Origin: Methylococcaceae bacterium
GTDB taxonomy: Bacteria; Pseudomonadota; Gammaproteobacteria; Methylococcales; Methylomonadaceae
Assembly (NCBI GenBank): GCA_016715325.1
Contig: JADKAL010000008.1
Coordinates: 1-64,000 of the forward strand
Length of the DNA stretch: 64,000 bases
Direction: 5' to 3'
The position numbers and the translations under genes are program-made. The notes beneath the pieces were generated by a model. It saw only the letters and a list, made by a program, of their open reading frames with translations. It had not been told where the DNA came from and did not search any database. Shown piece by piece: positions 40,959 to 50,685 of this stretch. Every line of letters starts with the position of its first letter. The stretch's first letter is position 1.

Positions 40959-42275
40959 ATGAAAGTCCATTTAAAAACATTAGGCTGCCGCCTTAACGAA
41001 GCCGAATTGGAAACCTGGGCGCAGGCTTTCCAAAAATCCGGACATCAAGTGACCCGGCAAGCCGAAAGCGCCAACCTGATCGTGATTAACTCCTGTGCGG
41101 TCACTCAAGATGCCGCCCGCAAATCCCGGCATTTAATCCGCAAAGTCCATCGCGAAAATCCCGCTGCTAAGCTGGTCGTAAGCGGCTGCTATGCCACTTT
41201 AAACCAAGCCGAAGCCGAGCAATTGTTGGGCGTGGATTTGGTGGTTAGCAATAAGGATAAAGACCAACTGGTCGAACGTTCCATTGCTGAGCTAAACCTG
41301 GATACCATGCCCGCCATGTCCACGGAACCGGGCGCGATTTCGCTGTTTACACGTGGACGGCAACGCGCTTTCGTTAAAGTCCAAGACGGCTGCCGTTACC
41401 GTTGTACCTTTTGCATTGTCACCGTGGCGCGCGGCGAAGAAAAGAGCAGGAGTGTGCAAGACGTGGTTGACGAAATCAACGCCTTGCATAAGCAAAATAT
41501 AAATGAAATTATCCTAACCGGCGTTCATCTAGGCGGTTATGGCAGCGATTTGGATAGCAATCTTACCACTTTGATCGAAGCTATTCTTAGCCAAACCGAC
41601 GTACCGCGTATCAGGCTGGGTTCGCTTGAACCGTGGGAGTTGAATGATGCATTTTATAAGCTCTTCGATAACCCCAGGATCATGCCGCACCTGCATTTAC
41701 CCCTGCAAAGCGGGTCGGATTCTGTGCTGCGGCGAATGGCGCGGCGCTGTAAAACGGAAGAATTTGCCGCCATAGTTGCCAAGTTGAGACAAGGCAATCC
41801 GTTATTCAATATCACCACCGATATTATCGTCGGTTTTCCGGGCGAAACCGAACAGGAATGGCAGGAAAGTATTGCGTTTATCGAGTGCGTCGGCTTCGGT
41901 CAGCTGCATATCTTTACCTACTCGCCGCGAGAAGGCACCAAAGCTGCCGGGTTGCCTAATCCCGTGCCGGAGCCAATTAAAAAGCAGCGCAGTCAACAAC
42001 TGCACAAATTGGGCGATAAGATGCGTTTAAAGTTTTACCAAGACAATCTAGGCAAGCAATTTCCGGTCTTGTGGGAAGGCTATTCCGAACTTGTCGATGC
42101 AGACAGACAGCGCGTATTCGGCTATACGCCCAACTATCTAAAAGTCGGCTGCGTTATCGGTAAAGACAAGACTCTTGAAAACAAAACCACCCTTGCAACG
42201 TTAACAGCCGTAAACGATTTCTATATTTCGGCAGATTTTAGTGAAGACTATAGATCCGGACCTTTGAAGTTTTAA
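40959..42275 (+). CDS. mtaB: tRNA ms2t6A37 methylthiotransferase MtaB
   Basis: A 438-aa radical-SAM enzyme that adds a methylthio group to t6A37. N-terminal cluster cysteines are present (TLGCRLNEAE, NSCAV, VSGCYAT). The radical-SAM CxxxCxxC is CRYRCTFC (about residue 147), and the domain contains LGSLEPWEL and the LPLQSGSD turn. The C-terminal TRAM domain is short. Complete. Confidence 0.94.
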   Translation: MKVHLKTLGCRLNEAELETWAQAFQKSGHQVTRQAESANLIVINSCAVTQDAARKSRHLIRKVHRENPAAKLVVSGCYATLNQAEAEQLLGVDLVVSNKDKDQLVERSIAELNLDTMPAMSTEPGAISLFTRGRQRAFVKVQDGCRYRCTFCIVTVARGEEKSRSVQDVVDEINALHKQNINEIILTGVHLGGYGSDLDSNLTTLIEAILSQTDVPRIRLGSLEPWELNDAFYKLFDNPRIMPHLHLPLQSGSDSVLRRMARRCKTEEFAAIVAKLRQGNPLFNITTDIIVGFPGETEQEWQESIAFIECVGFGQLHIFTYSPREGTKAAGLPNPVPEPIKKQRSQQLHKLGDKMRLKFYQDNLGKQFPVLWEGYSELVDADRQRVFGYTPNYLKVGCVIGKDKTLENKTTLATLTAVNDFYISADFSEDYRSGPLKF

Positions 42276-42278
42276 CTT

Positions 42279-42382
42279 CCGTTCGACTTGTACCCATAGG
42301 GCATAAAAGCCTGTCGAAAGGCGGTCTGTGCTTCAACTTGCTCCGCACGAACGGTTCAGGCTTTAAAAGGCCGAATCAATAG
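42279..42382. repeat. dispersed intergenic repeat, copy B
   Basis: Related to copy A at 38243-38331: it shares GCCTGTCGAAAGGC, TGTGCTTC, and a GGCCGAATCAATAG tail similar to GGCCGGATCAATAG. It lies after mtaB and has no coding potential. Confidence 0.6.
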
Positions 42383-42453
42383 TTTACTTGAATATAACCT
42401 GAGCTTGCCTTGATTAGCAGACGGCCTTTATATTATATTACTCAGATTCCAGT

Positions 42454-43068
42454 TTGAATAACAGATTACCCATTTTATACAGCTTTCGCCGCTGCCCTTA
42501 TGCAATTAGGGCAAGACTGGCGATCACCTATGCAGGGATACCTGTTGAAATCAGGGAAGTCCAACTAAAACAAAAGCCCGAGCACCTGCTGGTTATTTCG
42601 CCTAAAGGTACTGTGCCGGTATTGCAACTGCCTGATGGCAAAGTGATTGAAGAAAGCCTGGATATTATGCGCTGGGCTTTAGCCCAAAACGATCCTGAAT
42701 ATTGGCTCGAAACCGGAGAGGATGCGGAAAAGCTAATTCAATGGAACGACGGCGAATTCAAATATTATCTGGATCGTTATAAGTATGCCGACCGTTATCC
42801 CGAGTTTCCGCCGGAAGATTACCAAAACCAAGCTGCAATGTTTTTAGCCGAATTAGAAGCAAAGCTTGCGCGTTATCCCTACTTAGGTAGCAAACATCGA
42901 TCATTGGTGGATGCTGCAATTTTTCCGTTTATCCGGCAATTTTCAGCGGTGGATCATGGTCGATTAATTTCGACAGACTATCCAAGGCTGAATGGTTGGT
43001 TAAACGAATGGCTGAGCTCTCAGTTGTTTACAGCAGTCATGCTTAAATACCCAACCTTTAATGAATAA
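42454..43068 (+). CDS. glutathione S-transferase family protein
   Basis: A 204-aa GST with the thioredoxin-like N-terminal fold. The motif FRRCPYAIRARL (residues 11-22) has a cysteine where many beta/omega GSTs keep their catalytic Cys, and PKGTVPVLQLPDGKVIEES supplies the glutathione-binding cis-Pro and ES. The helical C-terminal domain ends near residue 204. TTG at 42454 is the start that preserves the domain; a strong ribosome-binding site is not obvious. Confidence 0.82.
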   Translation: MNNRLPILYSFRRCPYAIRARLAITYAGIPVEIREVQLKQKPEHLLVISPKGTVPVLQLPDGKVIEESLDIMRWALAQNDPEYWLETGEDAEKLIQWNDGEFKYYLDRYKYADRYPEFPPEDYQNQAAMFLAELEAKLARYPYLGSKHRSLVDAAIFPFIRQFSAVDHGRLISTDYPRLNGWLNEWLSSQLFTAVMLKYPTFNE

Positions 43069-43412
43069 CTTATTGATTCGGCGTTTTAAAGTTTGAACAA
43101 AAAATGCGCCGATTGCGTGGCTTCCTAGCCTTGATAATAACAACATTAACCCAAATTTAAATCGCAATTTAGGCGATATTGAGTTGTTTCTGGGATTGCG
43201 GTCCTTTGGGATTGTAAATCGGCGTTATTTAAAAAACAAAATAGCACATAATTAAAGTCAGTGGTTGGCAAATCTTCAATTACATGGTTTTAGACCTGTT
43301 TGTATCTTTTATTGTCGACGTAGTGTTAGCCTCGTTTCCGACAAGATCATGATCTTGCCCCACTCTAGCGGACACTCGGCTAAGAGAGTAATCTCTAAAA
43401 CCGAGGTGAATA

Positions 43413-43715
43413 ATGAAAACCAAAAAAGAACCAAACCTACAGATTGTACGAAACAAAAACACGCCACAGTTTAAAGAGCAAGCATTGGAACGTGCTGATC
43501 GGGACGGTATTCCGACGGTATCGAAAGATTTAGGGCTTACAGAGGCGACCTTGTATGCCTGGCGTGCAAAACGTCGGCAAACAGGGCAACCCTTTGAAGA
43601 GCAAAAGCTCCAGCAAGCTGAAATGGCTAGGCTTAAGCGTGAAAACGCCCGCCTGGAAGACGAGGTTGCCTTCCTAAAAAAGGCGGCGGCGTACTTCGCG
43701 AAACTGCCCAAGTGA
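43413..43715 (+). CDS. IS3-family OrfA (helix-turn-helix protein)
   Basis: A 100-aa protein with the helix-turn-helix region LERADRDGIPTVSKDLGLTE and the leucine-zipper-like LKRENARLEDEVAFLKKAAA tail, as in OrfA of IS3 elements. Intact, with OrfB reading beginning near its end in another frame. Confidence 0.85.
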   Translation: MKTKKEPNLQIVRNKNTPQFKEQALERADRDGIPTVSKDLGLTEATLYAWRAKRRQTGQPFEEQKLQQAEMARLKRENARLEDEVAFLKKAAAYFAKLPK

Positions 43716-44570
43716 AGTACGCCATGATCAAGACTAATGAAACGCAATTCCCGGTGGGCATGATGTGCCGCCTGCTGTCGGTGTCGCGCAGTGGCTATTA
43801 CGCCTGGGAACGCAGGCCACATTCTGCTAGGGAGGCGATCGACCCAGTCGCTTAAGATTGAAATAAAGCGTGTTTTCGATGACGAGAAAGGACGTCCCGG
43901 TGCGCCAGGGTCGCCCGCAGGCTTAAGGCCGAAGGCATTTGGCGAGCCGCCACCGCGTCGCCCGGATCATGCGGATCAATGGCCTTAGGGCGAAGGCGGC
44001 CAAGAAATACAAGGCGACCACCAACAGCAAGCATTCCTTGCCGGTTGCGCCCAATCTGCTAGGTCAGGATTTCAGTGCAGCCAAGCCCGACCAAAAGTGG
44101 GTGTCGGACATCACTTATATCTGGACGGACGAAGGCTGGCTGTACCTGGCGGTCGTGCTTGAGCTTTATTCGAGGCGGGTCATTGGCTGGGCAATCGCCG
44201 AGCGCATGACGGCAACTTTAGTGTGCGATGCCCTTATCATGGCGTTATGGAATCGGAAGATGCCGAAGGGTGTGATAGTTCATTCTGACCGGGGCAGCCA
44301 ATATTGTTCAGCCGTTTACCAACCGCTGTTCAGAAAACATCAGCTGATTTGCAGCATGAGTAAAAAGGCGACTGTTATGATAACGCCGCCATGGAAAGCT
44401 GGAACCACAGTTTCAAAGTCGAAGCTATTCATGGTGAACGCTTTAAGACCCGTTCTGATGCCAAGTCCCAGGTGTTCGAATATATCGAAGTATATTACAA
44501 TCGCAAACGGCTTCATTCAAAACTGGGCTATCTCAGCCCGGAAGCGTTTGAAGCCAAAAAAATCGCTTAG
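43698..44570 (+). pseudogene. IS3-family OrfB transposase, broken by four 1-base changes
   Basis: Fragments of the rve/DDE domain are recognisable: VSRSGYYAWERR, then [42 protein letters not shown], then the C-terminal [17 protein letters not shown] in another frame. Likely single-base changes are an extra C at 43843-43845, a missing C near 43905, a missing G near 43941 and a missing A in 44362-44366. The OrfA-OrfB fusion would normally need a -1 shift as well. As written it cannot make an active transposase. Confidence 0.85.
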
Positions 44571-44610
44571 TGGAGTGTCCGTGAAATCAGGGCAAGATCA
44601 CTTTCACACA

Positions 44611-44898
44611 TCATGTTTCGTAATCCAAACACAATTTGTCAGCAGCGGCGACGGCATTTTTTGTGCCGAGCAACAACTGCGACGTGTACTCCTTTTCTGC
44701 TCGATCATATGCGTTCTGGGGCGCGCCGCCCGAAGCGATCGACCGCACATCGAATTGTGAAAGATATTGTCCGAAATAGAGTCCTGCGCTTATCATCGAG
44801 ACTTCGCCGCAATAACCGCCGTTATGATTCCATTGCAAGCGCGGACGGATATCGTTGATAAAAAGGTTTCGAACCGGAATCGGAAGTTGGTTTCTCAT
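44611..44898 (-). pseudogene. N-terminal part of a cysteine-protease-like protein, cut by the IS3 element
   Basis: ATG at 44898 follows GAGGAA, so the N-terminus is authentic. The 95 residues include NDIRPRLQWNHNGGYCGEVS and [12 protein letters not shown]; the GYCGE stretch suggests a papain/C39-like catalytic cysteine. The frame stops at 44611, 10 bases from the IS end, and no continuation is recognisable on the far side. A C39-like or related family is an inference. Likely inactivated by the IS insertion. Confidence 0.6.
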
Positions 44899-45272
44899 AG
44901 ATTTTTCCTCGGGTATAGATTGCCTGGCAAATACGTATTTTCCTATCGTTGTCGATGTTCGGTCTGTTTAGAGAGTAACGATACGCAAATATGCTTGAAA
45001 TGATGAGGCGAAGTATAGTCCGGCTTGGCGATAACAGAGTGATTTTAAACGTTGTCGTTAAATTGAAGGAAAAAACTAAGCGGAGTGTGTGTCGATCAGC
45101 GGGATTTCAGGTTGATTGAAAGGTCAGGGGAGTTCGATGCTGCTTATTTAAGCGGGTAGGTATAAGGCGCATTAAATTTTGCATTCGGATATGTAGGAGT
45201 TTTCGTGTGTGGTATGTCCTTAAAAACTAATTGTTGTCTGCCGCACGATGTGTTTTATTATCATCTTTAAAC
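44899..45272. other. 374-base intergenic region without a recognisable gene
   Basis: AT-rich with no open frame of convincing size and no tRNA-like fold. It holds the promoter region of the truncated minus-strand gene. I see nothing else in it. Confidence 0.6.
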
Positions 45273-45713
45273 TTACACCTCATGCAATGGCGTAACTTCC
45301 CCTGTTTTTCTAAATCTAACATAATCCTCAAGCACTTTAGCATGATCGAACGCTAACAGTTCAGGCAGCGCATCCAGGTTGAAAATCCGGCAGTTTTTGG
45401 CGTCGTCGGCGGCTTTCGGTGTACCGTTGGCTTCGGCGACGTAACAGGCGGTGACGGTATGGCCTCGGTGGTCGCGGCTGGGATCGGAGTAGATGCCTAA
45501 TAGGGCTATCAGCTTAACATTAAGGCTTACTTCCTCTTTGGCTTCCCTGAATGCGGCTATCTCCACCCTTTCGCCGATATCCACAAAGCCGCCGGGTATT
45601 GCCCAGCCATAAGGTGGGAATGCTCGTTCGATGAGGACGATTGGACGGCCTGGATAATCGATTAATTCGATAATGATGTCGGCGGCAAGGGCTGGTGTTT
45701 CCGGTCTGGGCAT
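45273..45713 (-). CDS. Nudix hydrolase
   Basis: A 146-aa pyrophosphohydrolase with the Nudix box GGFVDIGERVEIAAFREAKEE in the right spacing (residues 41-61), matching GX5EX7REUXEEXGU. It resembles ADP-ribose or MutT-like housecleaning enzymes; substrate unknown. Monocistronic, followed upstream on its strand by lipA after about 160 bases that hold a REP-like hairpin. Confidence 0.88.
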   Translation of the reverse strand: MPRPETPALAADIIIELIDYPGRPIVLIERAFPPYGWAIPGGFVDIGERVEIAAFREAKEEVSLNVKLIALLGIYSDPSRDHRGHTVTACYVAEANGTPKAADDAKNCRIFNLDALPELLAFDHAKVLEDYVRFRKTGEVTPLHEV

Positions 45714-45743
45714 AGTTTAACGAGTTATATGAATTATGTTTTT

Positions 45744-45763
45744 CCCCTCGACTCCGCTCGGGG
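45744..45763. repeat. short GC-rich intergenic hairpin
   Basis: CCCCTCGACTCCGCTCGGGG between lipA and the Nudix gene is a REP-like partial palindrome, with a further perfect palindrome CCCTGATCAGGG at 45798-45809. Confidence 0.45.
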
Positions 45764-45875
45764 AACGTTATCAAGCGTACGTGCTTTAACATGGTGTCCC
45801 TGATCAGGGTCGAAGGCGGACGACTTATTTTTATTCAAATAGAAAATGATCTTATAAGCAATATTAAATGTCTCC

Positions 45876-46835
45876 TTAGCGTACCATTTCTTTGGCTTGC
45901 AGGTCGGCGTGGTATGACGAGCGTACCATCGGCGCGCTGGCAACTTGTTTAAAGCCCATTCGTCTGGCAACTGTGCCGTATTCGTCGAATTCGGCGGGCG
46001 TAATATAAGCTTTAACCGGAAGATGCGCTTTACTCGGTTGCAAATACTGTCCCAAGGTTAACATAGAGCAACCGTGATCGAGCAAATCCTGCATGACTTG
46101 ATGGACTTCTTCTTTCTCTTCACCCACACCCAGCATTAATCCGGATTTGGTCGGGACAGCCGGACGAGCTTCGTGAAATTGCTTAAGCAATTTCAGCGAG
46201 CCTTGGTAATCGGAACCCGGCCGGACTTGTTTATACAATCGCGGCACGGTTTCCAGATTATGGTTGAATACGTCACAAGGTTCGTTCGCCAGGATGGCAA
46301 CGGCTTTTTCGATTCTCCCCCGAAAGTCGGGTACTAGGATTTCTATTTTTGTGCTGGGCGTTTGTTGGCGGATTTGTTTAATGCAATCGGCAAAATGTCC
46401 TGCGCCGCCGTCGCGTAAATCATCGCGATCTACTGAGGTGATTACCACGTATTTTAGCGCCATCGCTTTGATGGCATTCGCCAAGTGTTGCGGTTCGTCT
46501 TTATCTAATGGCAGCGGTTTGCCGTGCGCAACATCGCAAAAAGGGCAGCGGCGGGTGCATAAATCGCCCATAATCATGAAGGTTGCCGTGCCGTGCTGGA
46601 AACATTCAGCTAAATTGGGGCAGGCCGCTTCTTCGCAAACGGTATGTAGTTGATGTTCACGTAACAGTTGTTTAACGCGAGTGATTTCGTCGCTTGCGGA
46701 TATTTTGATGCGTATCCAGTCCGGTTTACGTAAGACGCTTTCGGGCTGTTCGACTTTGACGGGTATTCGCGCCAATTTTTCTGCGCTACGTTGATGCGAT
46801 TCCGGTGTAGAGCGGGAAGGAGCGTTAATTGTCAT
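45876..46835 (-). CDS. lipA: lipoyl synthase
   Basis: A radical-SAM enzyme that inserts two sulfurs into octanoyl groups, 319 aa. The auxiliary cluster motif [12 protein letters not shown] (about residues 62-73) and the radical-[11 protein letters not shown] (about residues 92-99) are both intact, and the C-terminal RSSYHAD gives the conserved serine ligand. It overlaps lipB by four bases. Confidence 0.98.
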   Translation of the reverse strand: MTINAPSRSTPESHQRSAEKLARIPVKVEQPESVLRKPDWIRIKISASDEITRVKQLLREHQLHTVCEEAACPNLAECFQHGTATFMIMGDLCTRRCPFCDVAHGKPLPLDKDEPQHLANAIKAMALKYVVITSVDRDDLRDGGAGHFADCIKQIRQQTPSTKIEILVPDFRGRIEKAVAILANEPCDVFNHNLETVPRLYKQVRPGSDYQGSLKLLKQFHEARPAVPTKSGLMLGVGEEKEEVHQVMQDLLDHGCSMLTLGQYLQPSKAHLPVKAYITPAEFDEYGTVARRMGFKQVASAPMVRSSYHADLQAKEMVR

Positions 46836-47458
46836 GCGTAAAGTGTCTCGTTAATGGCCTTTGCTACTCGAACGGCTAGTTCGCCGGTGCCGATCGATAT
46901 TCCCAAATCCGCTAGTTGCGTAACTTGTAGGTTTTTGAAACCGCAAGGGTTTATGTGTTTAAACGGACTAAGGTCCATGTTGTTGTTAAGGCTAATACCA
47001 TGATAACTGGCATTATTTTTTATTCTTATGCCGATGGAGCCTATTTTTTTGTCTTCGACATAGACGCCCGGCGCTTCCGGCTTAGCGCAGGCAGTGACCT
47101 CCAATTGAGACAATACGGTTATCATTGATTGCTCTAAAAGCGTTACCAACTGACGTATGCCGAGTTTTGTACGTTTAATATCGATTAAAGGATAGACCAC
47201 CATTTGACCTTGTCCGTGGTAGGTTACTTGACCGCCCCGGTCCGTTCGTATTACCGGTATGTCGCCAGGGTTTAGGACATGTTCCGTTTCCCCGTTCATG
47301 CCTAATGTATAAACGGGATAATGTTCCAGCACCCAAATTTCATCGCTTGTGCTATTGTTCCGTTCTTGGGTAAAACGTTGCATCTTTTGCAAGATGGGCT
47401 CGTAATCGGTTAAACCCAGTTCTCGGATAATTGCGGACACTTTTTTATAATCCGGCAT
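46832..47458 (-). CDS. lipB: octanoyl transferase
   Basis: Moves octanoate from acyl-ACP to lipoate-dependent enzymes, 208 aa. [12 protein letters not shown] is the conserved block, and the catalytic Cys is in NPCGFKNL with the lysine after it. It is followed by lipA in the same direction, as in most proteobacteria. Confidence 0.97.
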   Translation of the reverse strand: MPDYKKVSAIIRELGLTDYEPILQKMQRFTQERNNSTSDEIWVLEHYPVYTLGMNGETEHVLNPGDIPVIRTDRGGQVTYHGQGQMVVYPLIDIKRTKLGIRQLVTLLEQSMITVLSQLEVTACAKPEAPGVYVEDKKIGSIGIRIKNNASYHGISLNNNMDLSPFKHINPCGFKNLQVTQLADLGISIGTGELAVRVAKAINETLYA

Positions 47459-47504
47459 TTCTAATGAGCTGAAGTTTTAATTTCCTTCAGACCTAGTAAA
47501 TAAT

Positions 47505-47768
47505 TTATAAAGCCATCAAAACCTGCGGATGGTTAGTTAAATCCTGGTATATAGCGTCGAGTTGCGCCTTGCTTGTCGCCTTTATTGTTACCGTTACTGC
47601 GAGATAATTAGCGCCTTTGCTGGCACGGGTTGTAACGGCTTGTTCGTGGAGGTCAGGCACATGCCGGCGGACAATTTCAATAACTAACAGGTCGAATTCA
47701 AGATTACTTTTACCCATCACTTTGATAGGAAATTGGCAAGGGAATTCCAGTAGGGTTTCGTCGCTCAT
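47505..47768 (-). CDS. ybeD: DUF493 (YbeD) family protein
   Basis: An 87-aa small cytoplasmic protein. It begins MSDETLLEFPCQFPIKVMG and has a two-layer alpha/beta pattern ending PQVLMAL. In Gammaproteobacteria it lies next to lipB and dacA; an allosteric lipoate-linked role is proposed, but not shown here. It overlaps the dat stop by four bases. Confidence 0.93.
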   Translation of the reverse strand: MSDETLLEFPCQFPIKVMGKSNLEFDLLVIEIVRRHVPDLHEQAVTTRASKGANYLAVTVTIKATSKAQLDAIYQDLTNHPQVLMAL

Positions 47769-48606
47769 TTTAACGATTGTTTGTATTCCTGAAATAGGTT
47801 GTGGAATTTTTGCCAGAAACGGCCTGGTTTTCCGCTACCGATTATTACACCGTCCAGTTCGCAGACGGGTATGATTTCTCGCGTCGAGCTGGTTATCCAG
47901 ATTTCACTTGCTGTTGATATAGAGGCTTTTGAAATGTCTTGTTCGCTGAAAGGTATTTGATTCTTTTGAGCTAATTCCAAAATGACATCACGCGTAATAC
48001 CGGGCAGAATGGCAGGGCTTTAGGCGGTGTCATCAACACGCCGTCAATCACTGCAAATACATTACTGGCTGCGCCTTCCGTTAGCGTGTCGTTTTTAAAC
48101 AAGATTGCTTCGGCACAACCGTTTTCAACGGCTGCTTGTCTTAGCAGGACGTTGGCTAATAAGGTGATCGCCTTGGTGTCGCACAGCTTCCACCTGCTGT
48201 CTTCCATACTTATCGCTTTCACGCCATTTTCGGGATCGGAGTAAGGGGTAATGCCGGTTACCATAGCAAATACCGTCTGCGAGACTTGTTCGGGAAACGC
48301 ATGATCACGTTTGGGCGCTGCTCCTCGGGTGACTTGAAGATAAACGGATTGGTCGACGCCTTCTTTAAGAAGCGGGTTCAACAAATTTCGCCATTGTTCG
48401 TGGGTGTGTGGATTCTGTAAGCGGATCGACTTGAGGCTGTTATCAAGGCGTTCAAGGTGGTTATCCAGGCGAAATAGCTTCCCGGAATAAGCGGGTATGA
48501 CTTCGTAAACGCCGTCGCCGAACAAAAAACCTCTATCCATGACCGAAATTTTCGCTTCGGAGAGAGGAAGATATTGGCCATTAAGGTATACGGTATCATT
48601 TTGCAT
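47765..48606 (-). CDS. dat: D-amino acid aminotransferase (class IV PLP), frameshifted
   Basis: Interconverts D-alanine and D-glutamate by transamination. The long first frame (48606 to 47971) has MDRGFLFGDGVYEVIPAYSG and the PLP lysine in DTKAITLLANVLLRQ, then ends as LRVMSFWN. The other frame gives PAILPGITRDVILELAQKN and the C-terminus ending at 47765. Adding one A in the CCTAAAGCC run near 48020 gives PPKSPAILPGIT and a normal 280-residue protein. Read error or recent mutation. It overlaps dacA by 11 bases. Confidence 0.88.
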
Positions 48607-49771
48607 CTGATTTACCCATCATCATTAAAGCGCCGTCATAGAGTTGCCTTAGAATACCGCCTTTTTCAACAGCTTTCAGGGCGATCAGGCTTTTTGTTCC
48701 AACCGGCTCGCCTTTCAAGGTAACCGTTACTGATCCTAGTTTATCGCCTGCGTTTACAGGTGCAATGATTTGTTTGTCGATATTGACGGTTGCTTTCAGA
48801 TCGTTATAGCGACGCCGCGGGATTGTAACGTAAAGATCTTCCGCTAGGCCTACAGAAACGTTCTCAGTTTCTCCTTTCCAGATTCTGTTTTCCTGGATGG
48901 CTTTTTTACCTTCGTAAAGACGGTGGGATTCAAAAAACCGGAAGCCGTAATTGAGAAGGGTTTGGTTTTCATTAGCACGGGCATTTACGCTTTCGGTACC
49001 CATGACAACAGAAATTAAGCGCATTCCGTTGCGAAGAGCAGAGGCCACCAAGCAATATCCGGCTTCATCGGTATGTCCGGTCTTAACACCATCCACCGAC
49101 GGATCACGAGACAGCAACATATTCCGGTTTTGCTGGGTGATTTTGTTATAGGTAAATTCTTTCTGCGAAAACCAGGGATAAAACTCTGGGAACTCTTTAA
49201 TCAGCGAGGTGGTAAGAATGGAAAGGTCTCTTGCCGTAGTGTAATGTCCGTCGCTGGGAAGTCCGTCGCTGTTTTCGAAATGGCTATTGACCATACCTAA
49301 ACGGGCTGCGTGTTGATTCATTAATTCGGCAAAGGTGGCTTCATTACCGGCGACATGCTCGGCAAGTGCGACGCTGGCGTCATTACCGGATTGGATAATT
49401 ACGCCCTTTATCAGGTCTTGGACTTCGACTTGGTCGTTAACCTTGACGAACATTTTTGAGCCACTGGTTTTCCACGCGTTTTGGCTGATCGTGACTTTGT
49501 CGGTCAATTTCAAATGTCCGTTTTTGATTTCGTTGAAAACAACGTAGACGGTCAGGATTTTGGTAAGGCTGGCGGGAGCGAGTTTGGTGTCCGCATTGTT
49601 TTCGGCGAGGACTTTGCCGGTGTTGTAATCTTCAAGGATGAAGCTGCTTGCGGCTATGGCAGGTGCGGAAGGCACCGGAATTTCGGTTTCTTCGGCATTG
49701 GCTTTGATGAAGGTAAATAAAAGTAATAAAAATAAAAAACGGTAGATTTTCGGGCTTTTAAAATAGGTCAT
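48596..49771 (-). CDS. dacA: D-alanyl-D-alanine carboxypeptidase (PBP5/6 type)
   Basis: Trims the terminal D-Ala from peptidoglycan side chains. The 391-aa protein has a signal peptide (residues 1-26), the serine motif SLTK (APASLTKIL), SGN (SGNDASVALAEH) and KTGH (GVKTGHTDEAG), a C-terminal beta domain and an amphipathic tail for the membrane. Intact. Confidence 0.97.
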   Translation of the reverse strand: MTYFKSPKIYRFLFLLLLFTFIKANAEETEIPVPSAPAIAASSFILEDYNTGKVLAENNADTKLAPASLTKILTVYVVFNEIKNGHLKLTDKVTISQNAWKTSGSKMFVKVNDQVEVQDLIKGVIIQSGNDASVALAEHVAGNEATFAELMNQHAARLGMVNSHFENSDGLPSDGHYTTARDLSILTTSLIKEFPEFYPWFSQKEFTYNKITQQNRNMLLSRDPSVDGVKTGHTDEAGYCLVASALRNGMRLISVVMGTESVNARANENQTLLNYGFRFFESHRLYEGKKAIQENRIWKGETENVSVGLAEDLYVTIPRRRYNDLKATVNIDKQIIAPVNAGDKLGSVTVTLKGEPVGTKSLIALKAVEKGGILRQLYDGALMMMGKSDAK

Positions 49772-49821
49772 GTAATAAGCATTTCATTAAAAATCGATTG
49801 CTTATTGTAACATGCGCTATT

Positions 49822-50685
49822 TTAATTTTGTCTGGTTTCGGTAACGATTTGAGGGTCTTTAATTCCTAATTTAGCTAGTTGGTAACCCAATTTTTCTGTA
49901 TTTTTACTTGAATTTAGAGGGCCCATTTGGACTTTATAAAGCGTATTTTTTCTATGTTTCGACGTGCGAATGGAAGGTTCAGGCAAGTGGTTAGCGGCGA
50001 TTTTATCTTGCAACTTTAAAGCCTTATTATGGCTTTCAAAGCTTCCAAGCTCTAAAAATACACTTTTATTCTGCCTTTCAGCTGTTTCTTGGATTTGTGA
50101 TAAAGCCTGTAGAGGGGATATTGCTTTGATCTCTACTTTGCCGGTTCCTTGACTTTGGATGCCGATTTTTTTAGCGGCGGCATAAGATAAATCTAAAACC
50201 CTGTTATTGACATAAGGGCCTCTGTCATTAATACGGACGATTACGCTTTTATGATTTTTTAGGTTAGTTACCTCGGCATAGGAAGGTATTGGCAAGGTTT
50301 TATGCGCGGCGGTCATTTCGTACATATTGAAAACTTCACCTGTCGCTGTTTTTTTGCCGTGGAATCCGGGGCCGTACCAAGACGCCAAGCCTCGTTTGAT
50401 GTATTGGGTTATGCTTGGAAACCAGCTTCCGTCTTGATCGGTTTCTTTATTTTCTTCGTATTCCGCATCATTTCCGTTTAGTAAGGAGCGATCTTTAACC
50501 GCTACGATTGAATCCAGCCTCTTTTGAGGTGCTTTTAAGGTTATAAGTTGTTGTTTGATTTTGGGTGAGGAAGCGATGTGAGAGATAAACGGCGTTTGGA
50601 TAGACGCTTCGCTGGTTTTAATTTGATTGCTAGAGCACGCGCTTAGAACCAGAATTAAAGGTAAAAGAATGATGATCTTTTTCAT
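49822..50685 (-). CDS. rlpA: septal ring lytic transglycosylase / lipoprotein RlpA
   Basis: 287 aa from MKKIIILLPLILVLSACSSN (ATG at 50685), a lipobox at SAC. A double-psi beta-barrel domain (GLASWYGPGFHGKKTATGEVF...) includes the catalytic Asp/Glu region RINDRGPYV. A C-terminal SPOR domain binds denuded glycan at the division site. A longer frame adds unrelated residues before the signal, so it is rejected. It overlaps mltB by 56 bases. Confidence 0.93.
   Translation of the reverse strand: MKKIIILLPLILVLSACSSNQIKTSEASIQTPFISHIASSPKIKQQLITLKAPQKRLDSIVAVKDRSLLNGNDAEYEENKETDQDGSWFPSITQYIKRGLASWYGPGFHGKKTATGEVFNMYEMTAAHKTLPIPSYAEVTNLKNHKSVIVRINDRGPYVNNRVLDLSYAAAKKIGIQSQGTGKVEIKAISPLQALSQIQETAERQNKSVFLELGSFESHNKALKLQDKIAANHLPEPSIRTSKHRKNTLYKVQMGPLNSSKNTEKLGYQLAKLGIKDPQIVTETRQN

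Larger units (their letters stand above)
43350..44600 (+). mobile_element. IS3-family insertion sequence, degenerate
   Basis: The ends share TGATCTTGCCC, then GGACACTC and CTAAG in the same order and spacing, which gives imperfect terminal inverted repeats. It encodes OrfA and a frame-broken OrfB. No 3- or 4-base target duplication is evident. The left flank repeats CAAGATCA directly before the TGATCTTG end, giving a CAAGATCATGATCTTG palindrome. Confidence 0.85.

Noticed and set aside
43280..43822. 180-residue minus-strand open frame across the IS3 OrfA
   Set aside because: It is antisense to a recognised OrfA and has the repetitive composition of a shadow frame; no domain seen.
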